Positions 17,795 through 26,557 of a stretch of DNA of 64,000 nucleotides are shown piece by piece (positions within the stretch are counted from its first letter, which is position 1; each line of letters begins with the position of its first letter). The notes under the pieces are model-generated. The model was not told the origin of the DNA and did not search any database. It saw nothing but the letters and a program-made list of their open reading frames with translations. A program made the position numbers and the translations under genes. The stretch is taken from contig NZ_JACHBG010000013.1 of the NCBI RefSeq assembly GCF_014207095.1, positions 92,735-156,734 on the forward strand. Reading direction: 5' to 3'. The DNA is from Martinezella lusitana (GTDB taxonomy: Bacteria; Pseudomonadota; Alphaproteobacteria; Rhizobiales; Rhizobiaceae).

Positions 17795-18520
17795 CTAGCG
17801 GCCGTTCTTCTTCCGCCATTCGGCGAATTTTAGTTTTGGCGCGTCGCTCGTTGCCGGATAGAGGCCGATGATGGTTGCGCCATTCATCACCTCTTCGGTG
17901 ACGAAGTCTTCGTAGGCCGTCATCTCCACCGTCTCATTGGCAATCTCGTCGGCAAGATGTGCCGGGATGACGATGACGCCCTCATTGTCGCCGACGAGAA
18001 CGTCGCCGGGGAAAACCGCCACATCGCCGCAGCCGATCGGACCGTTGATTTCGATGGCCTGATGCAGCGTCAGGTTCGTCGGAGCAGACGGGCGGTGATG
18101 ATAGGAAGGAATGTCGAGGGCGGCGATTTCGGGGCTGTCGCGGAAGCCGCCGTCGGTGACGACGCCGGCTGCGCCACGCACTTGCAGCCGCGAGACAAGA
18201 ATGGAACCGGCCGAGGCAGCTCGGGCATCCTTGCGGCTATCCATCACCAGCACAAAGCCGGGAGGGCATTGCTCGACGGCAGCGCGTTGCGGATGCTCCG
18301 GGTTGCGGAAGACTTCGAGCGTATTCAGATCTTCGCGGGCCGGAATATAGCGCAGCGTAAAAGCCTGGCCGACCATATTCGCCTTCTTCGGCGAGAGCGG
18401 GCGCACATCCTGAATGAATTGGTTGCGCAAGCCCCGCCTGAAAAGCGCGGTCGCGATCGTGGGTGTCGCGACGCCCATCAGCTTGTCGCGCGTCTCATGG
18501 CTCAGCACGTAATTGCTCAT
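17795..18520 (-). CDS. RraA-like protein, HMG/CHA aldolase fold
   Basis: A 241-residue member of the RraA/4-hydroxy-4-methyl-2-oxoglutarate aldolase family. Family features are the RGAAGVVTDGGFRDSPEI block (metal and substrate loop) and GDVAVFPGDVLVGDNEGVIVIPAHLADEI. Most such proteins are metal-dependent aldolases or decarboxylases of 2-oxoacids rather than RNase E regulators. It starts 20 bp after the araD-type dehydratase with a good AGAGGAT site, so the two form an operon. That pairing suggests it acts on the 2-keto-3-deoxy sugar acid made by the dehydratase, which is inference. Confidence 0.87.
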   Translation of the reverse strand: MSNYVLSHETRDKLMGVATPTIATALFRRGLRNQFIQDVRPLSPKKANMVGQAFTLRYIPAREDLNTLEVFRNPEHPQRAAVEQCPPGFVLVMDSRKDARAASAGSILVSRLQVRGAAGVVTDGGFRDSPEIAALDIPSYHHRPSAPTNLTLHQAIEINGPIGCGDVAVFPGDVLVGDNEGVIVIPAHLADEIANETVEMTAYEDFVTEEVMNGATIIGLYPATSDAPKLKFAEWRKKNGR

Positions 18521-18539
18521 GCGGTTTATCCTCTTGAGA

Positions 18540-20276
18540 TCAATAGATGTCGGGTTCGCCCGGCGACGGGCCGAAGCTTGATTCCAGGAAGTCGAAATCG
18601 CAGCCGGTATCGGCCTGCGCGACATGGCGCGAAAACATCCAGCCATAGCCACGGCCGAATTTCTCCGCGGGCTTGACCCAGGCGTCGCGCCGCCGCTGCA
18701 ACTCGTCTTCATCGACCAGCATGTCGATGCGTCGCGCCTCGAGATCGAGACGGACGATGTCGCCGTTGCGCAACAGCGCCAACGGGCCGCCGACATGGGA
18801 TTCCGGCGAAACATGCAGGATACAGGCGCCGTAGCTTGTGCCGCTCATGCGGGCGTCGGAGAGACGAAGCATGTCCCTGTGGCCCTGCTTGAGGAGCGCC
18901 TTCGGGATCGGCAGCATGCCCCATTCCGGCATGCCGGGACCACCTTGCGGGCCGGCGCCGCGCAGCACCATGACGTGGTCGGGCGTGATGTCGAGAGTTT
19001 CATCGTCGACCGCCGCCTTCATCTCTGCGTAGGTGTCGAAGACGAGCGCCGGTCCCTGATGCTTATGGAAGCGCGGGTCGCAGGCGGCGGGCTTGATGAC
19101 GGCGCCCGTTGGGGCAAGATTTCCCTTCAGCACCGCCAGCGACCCTTCGTGATAGACCGGATTGTCGAGCGAGCGGATGACGTCGTCATTGTAGCATTTG
19201 GCACCTTCCAGCGTTTCCCCAAGGGTGACGCCGGATACGGTCAGCGTGGTGAGATCGAGCTTGGATGCAAGCTTCGCCATCAGTGCCCGCAGGCCGCCGG
19301 CATAATAGAAATCCTCCATCAGGTAGGCTTTGCCGGTCGGCCTGATATTGGCGAGCACCGGCGTCGTGCGTCCGGCCTGATCGAGATCATCGAGCGAAAG
19401 GTCGATGCCGGCACGCCGCGCCATCGCGATCAGATGCACGACGGCATTGGTGGAACAGCCCGTTGCCATCGCAACGGCGACGGCATTGTTGACGGCAGCT
19501 TCCGTGACGATCTTCGCGGGAACAAGATCCTCCCACACCATCTCGACGATGCGCCGACCGACGGCCGAGGACATGCGGATATGATTGGCGTCGGGGGCGG
19601 GGATAGAGCTGGCGCCGGGCAAGGTCAGGCCCAATGCCTCGGCGATTGCCGTCATCGTGCTTGCCGTACCCATGGTCATGCAGTGGCCGTAGGATCGGGC
19701 GATGCCGGCCTCGACATCGACCCATTCCTTCTCCGAGATGGTGCCGGCGCGGCGTTCGTCCCAGAATTTCCAGGCGTCCGAGCCGGATCCCAGATATTCG
19801 CCGCGATAATTGCCGCGCAGCATCGGGCCGGCCGGCAGATAGATCATCGGCAGGCCCATCGAGAGCGCGCCCATGACAAGACCGGGTGTGGTCTTGTCGC
19901 AACCGCCCATCAGCACCGCACCGTCGACGGGGTGCGAGCGCAGAAGCTCTTCCGCTTCCATCGCCAGCATGTTGCGATAGAGCATGGTGGTCGGCTTCAC
20001 ATAGCTTTCCGAAAGGGAAAGCGCGGGTAGCTCCAGCGGAAAACCGCCGGCTTGCAGGATGCCGCGTTTCACATCCTCGACGCGATGCTTGAAATGGGCA
20101 TGACAGGGATTGGCGTCTGACCAGGTGTTGAGGATGGCGATAACAGGCTTGTCGATCCATTCCTCGGGGGCATAGCCCATCTGCATGGTGCGCGAGCGAT
20201 GCCCGGAGCTTCTGAGATCGTCCGGGGCGAACCATCTGGCGCTGCGCAGTTCCGAGGGCTTCTTCCTGCTGTTCAT
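18540..20276 (-). CDS. araD: IlvD/Edd family dehydratase, probable L-arabinonate dehydratase
   Basis: Iron-sulfur dehydratase of 578 residues. The characterised Rhizobium leguminosarum L-arabinonate dehydratase is 579 residues, and the length and motifs here match it from memory. Cluster ligands are visible in NPCHAHFK, GGCDKTTPG and TGCSTNAVVH. The reaction would be L-arabinonate to 2-dehydro-3-deoxy-L-arabinonate in the non-phosphorylative pentose pathway. Other sugar acids (fuconate, xylonate) cannot be excluded. It leads an operon with the RraA-like gene and is divergent from a GntR regulator. Confidence 0.88.
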   Translation of the reverse strand: MNSRKKPSELRSARWFAPDDLRSSGHRSRTMQMGYAPEEWIDKPVIAILNTWSDANPCHAHFKHRVEDVKRGILQAGGFPLELPALSLSESYVKPTTMLYRNMLAMEAEELLRSHPVDGAVLMGGCDKTTPGLVMGALSMGLPMIYLPAGPMLRGNYRGEYLGSGSDAWKFWDERRAGTISEKEWVDVEAGIARSYGHCMTMGTASTMTAIAEALGLTLPGASSIPAPDANHIRMSSAVGRRIVEMVWEDLVPAKIVTEAAVNNAVAVAMATGCSTNAVVHLIAMARRAGIDLSLDDLDQAGRTTPVLANIRPTGKAYLMEDFYYAGGLRALMAKLASKLDLTTLTVSGVTLGETLEGAKCYNDDVIRSLDNPVYHEGSLAVLKGNLAPTGAVIKPAACDPRFHKHQGPALVFDTYAEMKAAVDDETLDITPDHVMVLRGAGPQGGPGMPEWGMLPIPKALLKQGHRDMLRLSDARMSGTSYGACILHVSPESHVGGPLALLRNGDIVRLDLEARRIDMLVDEDELQRRRDAWVKPAEKFGRGYGWMFSRHVAQADTGCDFDFLESSFGPSPGEPDIY

Positions 20277-20420
20277 TGTGTTCGAGCCTTGTTCGTGACG
20301 ATGGGCAGAACCGAGTGGCGCAAGTGTCGCATCATTGGATGATTTCCGATTGCTGGCTGCGACGCCTGTTCGCTCAATCCTCCCGATTGCGCCAACTGCA
20401 AGAAAGGACGTTGGCAGAAA

Positions 20421-20457
20421 CGGACTAAAGCACTAATGTATCAGTGCATCAAGTCCG
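20421..20457. promoter_or_regulatory. Nested inverted repeat, candidate GntR operator
   Basis: Two concentric dyads: CGGACT (20421-20426) with AGTCCG (20452-20457), and GCACT (20430-20434) with AGTGC (20443-20447). The centre reads AATGTATC. It ends 12 bp before the GntR start and lies in the araD-gntR intergenic space, so it could control both directions. Confidence 0.6.
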
Positions 20458-20469
20458 AAGCTGTGCTTA

Positions 20470-21195
20470 ATGGATCGACGTTCTCAGTCAGAAAGGCTGC
20501 CGGTGAAACTTAACCCGAAAGAATTCGCGCTGGATCGCTCCCGCCAGGTGGCGCCGCAGATCCTGGAAATCCTGCGTTCGCGTATTCTTTCCATGGCCTT
20601 GCCTCCGACGACGGTGCTGTCGCGCATTTCGCTGCAGAGCGAGTTCAACGTCAGCCAGACGCCGGTGCGCGACGCCTTGATCCGCCTGGAGGAGGAGGGG
20701 CTGGTCGAGGTCTATCCGCAATATGCGACCGTTGTTTCGCGCATCGATGTAAGCAATGCGACCGAGGCCCACTTCCTGCGGCTGTCGATAGAGCTTGAGG
20801 CGGTGCGCCGGCTGACGCTGGAATCGCCCGCCGAGACCGCCGAGGCTCTGGAGACGGTTCTGACCCGGCAGAAGCGCGTCATGTCGCCGGAGACCTACGA
20901 TCTCTTCGACACTCTCGATAAGGATTTTCATCGGGTGCTTTACGAGAGAGCCGATATTCTGGGCCTGTGGTTGACCGTTCGGCGTCAAGGCGTGCATCTT
21001 GATCGGCTCCGTATGCTGAACCTGCCGATGCCGGGCAAGTTGCAGCAAATCATTGGCGATCATGAGGGCATCGTCGATGCCGTTCGCTTGGGCGATCCGG
21101 ACGCGGCGGTTGCCGCCATGCGCAAACATCTGTCCGGCACCTTGTCGATCGTCGATCTGATTTGCGAGCAGCATCCGGACTATGTGAGCCGATAG
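20470..21195 (+). CDS. GntR family transcriptional regulator, FCD (FadR-type) domain
   Basis: A 241-residue repressor. The winged helix-turn-helix (about 30-85) has LRSRILSMALPPTTVLSRISLQSEFNVSQTPVRDALIRLEEEGLVEVYPQ, shown here only as its conserved hallmark TPVRDALIRLEEEGLVEV. The helical FCD ligand-binding domain follows (about 95-230) with metal/ligand-binding His and Asp in DKDFHRVLY and HEGIVDAVRLGD. It is divergent from the araD operon and a nested operator lies between them, so it probably senses a sugar acid or 2-keto-3-deoxy intermediate. Confidence 0.92.
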   Translation: MDRRSQSERLPVKLNPKEFALDRSRQVAPQILEILRSRILSMALPPTTVLSRISLQSEFNVSQTPVRDALIRLEEEGLVEVYPQYATVVSRIDVSNATEAHFLRLSIELEAVRRLTLESPAETAEALETVLTRQKRVMSPETYDLFDTLDKDFHRVLYERADILGLWLTVRRQGVHLDRLRMLNLPMPGKLQQIIGDHEGIVDAVRLGDPDAAVAAMRKHLSGTLSIVDLICEQHPDYVSR

Positions 21196-21308
21196 GCCCA
21201 AGCTACCCCTTAAAATTGCCGGGAGATGTGGACTGAGCCGCCGCATGCATTGGCTTGCGCGCCGCTTCATGCGAGAAAGCATGGGATTGACATGACGAGG
21301 GAGTTTGC

Positions 21309-22211
21309 TTGACCATCGGGCTTGCGCATGCCGAACTGATCGCGGTTTTGACGGCTGTCACGGGGAATGATCCCAGGGTGATGACGGTTCGGTCGGGCGA
21401 GGCCTTGCCGTCAGGTCCGTTCGAGCTTGGACATCGAACGCTGCAGAGCGGGCTGCGCGAATGGATCAGGGAGCAGACGGCTCATCCGGTCGGTTATCTC
21501 GAACAACTCTACACTTTCGCCGACCGCGATCGGAATAACGAGATCCTCGGCGGCCGGACGATTTCGATCAGCTATCTCGGTCTCGTGCGCGAACAGGCGG
21601 CACCTGGTGCTGGCTTGCCGGGTTGGCACGGCTGGTACGAATATCTCCCCTGGGAAGATCACCGCAAGGGCCGGCCGGCGATCCTTGACGACATCGCCGC
21701 CCGGCTTGAGTCGTGGGTGGCAGACGATGTAGCCAAGGCCTATGGGCGCAAACGTCGCGCCGATTTCGATTTCGGGCTGAACGGCGCCCCCTGGAACGAA
21801 GATCTTGTCCTGCAGCGTTATGAGCTGCTCTATGAGGCAGGTCTCGTGGCCGAAGCGCGCTGCGATCAATCGCACGCATTCGGTCGCCCCATGTTTGCGG
21901 ATCACCGCCGCATTCTGGCCACCGGAATGGCGCGACTGAGAGCCAAGATCAAATATCGACCAGTTGTCTTCGAGCTCATGCCCGAGACCTTCACGCTTCT
22001 GCAATTGCAGAAGGCAGTGGAGGCGCTGGCCGGCCTGACCCTGCACAAGCAGAATTTCCGCAGATTGATCGAGCAGCAGGACTTGGTGGAGGAAAGCGGC
22101 GGCACCGAGAGCGAGACCGGTGGTCGTCCGGCAAAGCTCTTCCGCTTTCGCCGCGCCGTCCTTGAGGAACGCGAACTCGCCGGAACGAAATTGCCGCTCT
22201 CCCGCAATTGA
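21309..22211 (+). CDS. nrtR: NrtR-type Nudix transcriptional repressor of NAD synthesis
   Basis: A 300-residue regulator: an N-terminal Nudix-like ligand domain (about 1-170, with LYTFADRDRN and ISISYLGLVRE) and a C-terminal winged helix (about 215-290, FTLLQLQKAVEALAG). NrtR proteins bind ADP-ribose and repress NAD biosynthesis. The TTG start at 21309 has a GAGGGAG site 6 bp upstream and no better ATG exists. nadABC begins 69 bp downstream, with two operator-like palindromes in the gap. Location, fold and operators agree. Confidence 0.88.
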   Translation: MTIGLAHAELIAVLTAVTGNDPRVMTVRSGEALPSGPFELGHRTLQSGLREWIREQTAHPVGYLEQLYTFADRDRNNEILGGRTISISYLGLVREQAAPGAGLPGWHGWYEYLPWEDHRKGRPAILDDIAARLESWVADDVAKAYGRKRRADFDFGLNGAPWNEDLVLQRYELLYEAGLVAEARCDQSHAFGRPMFADHRRILATGMARLRAKIKYRPVVFELMPETFTLLQLQKAVEALAGLTLHKQNFRRLIEQQDLVEESGGTESETGGRPAKLFRFRRAVLEERELAGTKLPLSRN

Positions 22212-22215
22212 CATG

Positions 22216-22266
22216 TACTCACATTGAGAATATCTATTTGCGCATAATATACTCAATATGAGCATA
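22216..22266 (+). promoter_or_regulatory. Two tandem NrtR operator candidates before nadA
   Basis: TACTCACATTGAGAATA (22216-22232) and TACTCAATATGAGCATA (22250-22266) share the dyad CTCA-N3-TGAG. Their centres are 34 bp apart, about three helical turns, so two dimers could sit on the same DNA face. They fill the gap between nrtR and nadA. Confidence 0.72.
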
Positions 22267-22280
22267 ATTAGGAGCCGGCC

Positions 22281-23252
22281 ATGAATCTTCCCATATCCGC
22301 ATCCTCTATTTACGAGCGCGTCAGCCGCGTCATTCCCAAGGCCGAATGGCTGACATTCCAGGATGATGTCGAGGCGATCCTCGAACTGAAGCGGCGACAC
22401 AACGCCGTCATTCTCGCGCACAACTACCAGACGCCGGAAATCTTCCATGGCGTTGCCGATATCGTCGGCGACAGTCTGGCGCTGGCCCGCAAGGCTGTGG
22501 GGGTCGATGCGGACGTCATCGTCCTTGCCGGCGTGCATTTCATGGCAGAGACCGCCAAGCTGCTGAACCCCACCAAGACGGTTCTAATCCCGGATCTGGA
22601 GGCTGGATGTTCGCTGGCGGAATCGATCACGCCGGAGGATATTGCTCTGCTGCGGCAGGCCCATCCGGGCGTTCCGGTCGTCACCTATGTCAACACGTCG
22701 GCGGCGGTGAAGGCAGCATCCGATATCTGCTGCACCTCGGGCAATGCCAAGCAAGTGGTGGAATCGCTCGGCGTGCCGAAGGTGCTGATGCTTCCGGACG
22801 AGTATCTGGCGCGCAACGTCGCGCGCGAAACCAATGTCGAACTCATTGCCTGGCACGGGCACTGCGAGGTTCATGAGCTCTTTACCGCGGATGATATTCG
22901 CCAGCTTCGCGAGAACTATCCCGGTGTAACAGTCCTTGCGCATCCGGAATGCCCGCCCGATGTCGTCGAGGCGGCAGACTTCGCAGGCTCGACGGCCGTC
23001 ATGTCCGACTATGTCGGCAAGAAGCGTCCGTCCCGCGTCGTGCTTCTGACCGAATGCTCGATGAGCGACAACGTCGCCGTCCATCACCCGGATGTGGAAT
23101 TCGTCCGTCCATGCAATCTCTGCCCGCATATGAAGCGCATCACGCTCGGCAATATCCGCAAGGCTTTGGAGGAAGGGCGGCACGAGGTGACGGTCGACTC
23201 CGCAATTGCGGCCGACGCACGCCGTGCCGTGGAAAGGATGTTGGCGATATGA
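22281..23252 (+). CDS. nadA: Quinolinate synthase NadA
   Basis: A 323-residue [4Fe-4S] enzyme condensing iminoaspartate with dihydroxyacetone phosphate to give quinolinate. Cluster Cys residues occur in ICCTSGNAK, ECPPDVVEAAD and PCNLCPHMKR. The NAVILAHNYQTPEI substrate motif is near residue 35. The gene is first of the nadABC operon; GGAG precedes the start, and its stop overlaps the nadB start (ATGA). Regulated by the upstream NrtR sites, by inference. Confidence 0.96.
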   Translation: MNLPISASSIYERVSRVIPKAEWLTFQDDVEAILELKRRHNAVILAHNYQTPEIFHGVADIVGDSLALARKAVGVDADVIVLAGVHFMAETAKLLNPTKTVLIPDLEAGCSLAESITPEDIALLRQAHPGVPVVTYVNTSAAVKAASDICCTSGNAKQVVESLGVPKVLMLPDEYLARNVARETNVELIAWHGHCEVHELFTADDIRQLRENYPGVTVLAHPECPPDVVEAADFAGSTAVMSDYVGKKRPSRVVLLTECSMSDNVAVHHPDVEFVRPCNLCPHMKRITLGNIRKALEEGRHEVTVDSAIAADARRAVERMLAI

Positions 23253-24790
23253 GCGAGATTCTCGAAGGATTGAGAGACCGCGTCGTCATCGTTGGCAGCG
23301 GCCTTGCCGGGCTGATGGCGGCCTTGACGCTCGCGCCGGAACCGACCGTCATCGTGACACGTGCGGCACTCGGTGGGGAAACCTCAAGTGCCTGGGCGCA
23401 GGGCGGCATCGCCGCCAGCATCGGCAAGGATGATAGTGCCGCACTGCATCTGGCCGATACGCTCGCCGCCGGCGACGGTCTCTGCGATGCCAAGGTGGCG
23501 GCGAGAATCCTCGCTGAAGCACCGGCTGCCATCACTGCACTCGAGCGGGCGGGCGTTGCATTCGATCGCGACAGCGAAGGCGCATTGTCCTTGGGGCTCG
23601 AAGCGGCTCACTCGCTGCGCCGCATCGTGCACGCCAAGGGAGACGGCTCGGGTGCGGCCATCGTTCGCGCGCTCGTGGATGCCGCCGCTCGTACACCATC
23701 GATCACGATCCTCGAAGGTTATGAGGCAAGGCGCTTGCTGCTCGACGGCGACCGCATTGCGGGCCTGCTGTGCGCAACCGAGAGGGGCACAGTTATTTTG
23801 CCGTCCTCTCGCGTCGTGCTCGCTACGGGCGGCATCGGCGGTCTCTACGATGCGACGACCAATCCGACCGGCAATTTCGGGCAGGGCATCGCATTGGCCG
23901 CCCGGGCAGGCGCTCTTCTGGCCGACATGGAGTTCGTGCAATTTCACCCAACCGCACTCGACAGCCGCCGTTGGCCGCTGGCGCTCGTCAGCGAAGCCGT
24001 TCGCGGCGAAGGCGCCACGCTGCTGAACGAAAGAAGCGAGCGTTTCATGGCTGGCGTCGAGGGGGCAGAGCTTGCGCCGCGCGATGTCGTTGCACGCGCC
24101 ATCAGCGCCGAGATCGCGCGCGGCGGCCGGGTCTATCTCGACGCCCGCCGGGCGCTCGGCGACAGTTTCACCAGGCGGTTTCCCGTTATTGATGCACTTT
24201 GCCGTGAAGCTGGCGTTGATCCATCGCGAAATCTCATTCCCGTGCGTCCGGCCGTTCACTATCACATGGGGGGTGTCGCCACGGATGAGCAAGGCCGCAG
24301 TTCCGTGAGTGGCCTGTGGGTGATCGGCGAGGCCGCATCGACGGGCCTGCATGGAGCCAACCGGCTTGCCAGCAACTCGCTCCTTGAGGCCGCGGTCATG
24401 GGGCTGCGCGCGGGGCGTGACATCGCCGGTATCGTTGCGAACCGGGTCAAGCTGCCGCAACAGCAGGTGAATGTTGCCGCGCCTGACGCGTCGTTGGTTC
24501 GGCCGATCGTCTCCAGCCATCTCGGCGTGCTGCGCAATGCCGGGTCCATCCAAGGTGCGATCGAAGCGCTGCTGCCGCTTGCCGATGGAGATGGCCCCGC
24601 AGCCGATCCTGCTCTCGTTGCTCTGCTGATTGCCGTCTTCGCCGGCTTGCGGACGGAGTCGCGCGGGGCACATGCCCGCACGGATTTTCCCTTGAAATTG
24701 CCGGATTCGCAGCGCCGCCGCATGAACCTGCCGGATGCGCTCGATACCGCATCCTCCATGACTTTCAATTCCCTTGCAAGGAGTGCCTGA
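23249..24790 (+). CDS. nadB: L-aspartate oxidase NadB
   Basis: FAD enzyme of 513 residues oxidising L-aspartate to iminoaspartate, the NadA substrate. The dinucleotide fold VVIVGSGLAGLMAAL is near the N-terminus. SSAWAQGGIAAS, HPTALDS and GLHGANRLASNSLLEA are hallmarks of the family. The start at 23249 overlaps nadA by 4 bp; a longer open frame upstream is antisense-like coding from nadA in another frame. It ends 2 bp before the nadC start codon, so the three genes are coupled. Confidence 0.95.
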   Translation: MSEILEGLRDRVVIVGSGLAGLMAALTLAPEPTVIVTRAALGGETSSAWAQGGIAASIGKDDSAALHLADTLAAGDGLCDAKVAARILAEAPAAITALERAGVAFDRDSEGALSLGLEAAHSLRRIVHAKGDGSGAAIVRALVDAAARTPSITILEGYEARRLLLDGDRIAGLLCATERGTVILPSSRVVLATGGIGGLYDATTNPTGNFGQGIALAARAGALLADMEFVQFHPTALDSRRWPLALVSEAVRGEGATLLNERSERFMAGVEGAELAPRDVVARAISAEIARGGRVYLDARRALGDSFTRRFPVIDALCREAGVDPSRNLIPVRPAVHYHMGGVATDEQGRSSVSGLWVIGEAASTGLHGANRLASNSLLEAAVMGLRAGRDIAGIVANRVKLPQQQVNVAAPDASLVRPIVSSHLGVLRNAGSIQGAIEALLPLADGDGPAADPALVALLIAVFAGLRTESRGAHARTDFPLKLPDSQRRRMNLPDALDTASSMTFNSLARSA

Positions 24791-24791
24791 C

Positions 24792-25649
24792 ATGACCCTC
24801 GCTCCCCTCCCGCACCTCATCGTCGAACCACTGGTGCGCAATGCGCTGTTGGAAGATCTCGGCTTAGCCGGTGACGTCACGACCACAGCGGTTATCCCCG
24901 CCGCACATCGGTCCCGTGTGGCGATGGTGACGCGCCAACCGGGTGTGGTCGCCGGCCTCGATGCGTCCGAGCTTGCTTTCCAACTGGTCGATCCCAGCAT
25001 CGTGATGACCCGTCACTTGCCGGATGGGACGAAAGTCAAACCTGGTGATGTGATCGCAACGATCGAAGGACCTTCACGTGGACTGCTGACGGCTGAGCGC
25101 ACGGCATTGAACTTCCTTGGCCACCTGTCCGGCATCGCATCCGTGACCGGCGGTATCGTCGAGGCCATCGCAGGTACGAAAGCTTCGATCGTCTGCACGC
25201 GCAAGACGACGCCGGGTCTCAGAGCCCTGGAAAAATATGCAGTCCGAGCCGGTGGTGGCATGAACCATCGCTTCGCGCTCTATGACGCGGTTCTGATCAA
25301 GGACAATCACGTTGCCATTGCTGGTGGCATTGCTGAAGCAATCCGCCGCGCCAAGGCGGGCGTCGGGCACATGGTCAAGATCGAAGTCGAGGTGGATACT
25401 CTGGAGCAGCTTCGCGAAGCGATGCGCGAAGGCGTCGATGCCGTATTGCTCGACAATATGACCCCTGCCCAATTGCGCGAGGCGGTCGCTATCGTCGCGG
25501 GGCGGGCGATCACCGAAGCGTCGGGCCGCATCACGCCGGAGACGGCCGGCGCGATAGCCGGAGCCGGCGTCGATCTCATATCCGTCGGCTGGGTGACGCA
25601 TAGCGCGCCGACGCTCGACATCGGGCTCGATTGGAGATCGGCAGCTTAG
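24792..25649 (+). CDS. nadC: Nicotinate-nucleotide pyrophosphorylase NadC
   Basis: Quinolinate phosphoribosyltransferase of 285 residues giving nicotinate mononucleotide. Active-site segments: CTRKTTPGLRALEKYAVRAGGG (RKT and the Arg/Lys phosphate site), HRFALYDAVLIKDNH, and ISVGWVTHSAPTLDIGLD at the C-terminus. The AAGGAG site lies inside the end of nadB and ATG 24792 follows at good spacing. It completes the de novo quinolinate pathway. Confidence 0.96.
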   Translation: MTLAPLPHLIVEPLVRNALLEDLGLAGDVTTTAVIPAAHRSRVAMVTRQPGVVAGLDASELAFQLVDPSIVMTRHLPDGTKVKPGDVIATIEGPSRGLLTAERTALNFLGHLSGIASVTGGIVEAIAGTKASIVCTRKTTPGLRALEKYAVRAGGGMNHRFALYDAVLIKDNHVAIAGGIAEAIRRAKAGVGHMVKIEVEVDTLEQLREAMREGVDAVLLDNMTPAQLREAVAIVAGRAITEASGRITPETAGAIAGAGVDLISVGWVTHSAPTLDIGLDWRSAA

Positions 25650-25666
25650 AGCCGCCGATTTTGAGT

Positions 25667-26443
25667 TCAGACCACGATCGGCACCTGTGCGCCGTCCATA
25701 CTGATCACGACGCCGGTGACGTAAGCTGCCTTGTCCGAACTCAGGAAAGCGACGACATTGGCGATGTCGGTGGGGCTGGCCATACGGCCGATCGGGATGC
25801 GCTTCAGGGCGTCGGCCAGAGCTTCCTTCTCTGTCGAGCCGGCAAGTTTTGCCGCCGCTTTCAAGCCTTCGGCAACGCGATCCGTCTCGGTCATGCCGGG
25901 GTTCAGACCGACAACACGCACACCGCGGCTGGCATAGGCATTGGCAAGCCCGACGCTCGCGAGCATCAAAGCAGCATTGGCCGATCCGCCTGCGAGATGC
26001 ACGGGGGAGGCGATCTTGCCGCCATTGCCGATGATGTTGATCACCGCGCCGGAGCCGCGTGCACCCATGCGTTTGATGAGGGGATCGATCACATTGATGT
26101 AGGAGAAGTATTTCGCATCCATCGCGGCGCGCCAGATGGCCGGCGTCAGATCGTCGGCCGGCGTGCGTGCTGCGGCACCGGCACTGTTGATGAGGATGTC
26201 GATCGAGCCGACGTCCGCTTCGACCTTGTCCACGACTGAAAGCGCCTGCTCGTCCGATATCAGGTCGGCAGCGTAGCCGCGGGCGCCGGGAAGCTCGGCA
26301 AGCGCCTCATCTATATTGGCCTGCGAGCGCGAACAGATTGCGACGCGTGCGCCTTCCTGCAGGAAGAGCTCGGCGCAGGCATAGCCTATGCCCTTCGAAC
26401 CGCCGGTGATCAGAACGACTTTATCCTTGAGGCCAAGGTCCAT
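25667..26443 (-). CDS. SDR family oxidoreductase
   Basis: Short-chain dehydrogenase/reductase of 258 residues. The cofactor motif TGGSKGIG is at 14-21, with NSAG in the middle. The usual Ser-Tyr-Lys triad looks altered: where YxxxK is expected the sequence reads HLAGGSANAALM, so the Tyr and Lys appear to be absent. That is unusual and suggests a changed or lost activity. The C-terminal YVTGVVISMDGAQVPIVV end is normal. It converges with nadC and lies downstream of the RpiR gene on the same strand, 114 bp away. Confidence 0.85.
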   Translation of the reverse strand: MDLGLKDKVVLITGGSKGIGYACAELFLQEGARVAICSRSQANIDEALAELPGARGYAADLISDEQALSVVDKVEADVGSIDILINSAGAAARTPADDLTPAIWRAAMDAKYFSYINVIDPLIKRMGARGSGAVINIIGNGGKIASPVHLAGGSANAALMLASVGLANAYASRGVRVVGLNPGMTETDRVAEGLKAAAKLAGSTEKEALADALKRIPIGRMASPTDIANVVAFLSSDKAAYVTGVVISMDGAQVPIVV

Positions 26444-26557
26444 GACATGTCTCCGACTGCGTTGCGAAAGGTTCGCAAGCTAGATGCGGAAATTCGTGCC
26501 GTACAGGTTCGCCGTCGTCACAGCTTGTTTACTGCGCAGCATGCGGCTTTTGACCGT

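Noticed and set aside
18624..20030. 468-codon plus-strand frame
   Set aside because: Antisense to the IlvD/Edd dehydratase, with shadow-type composition.
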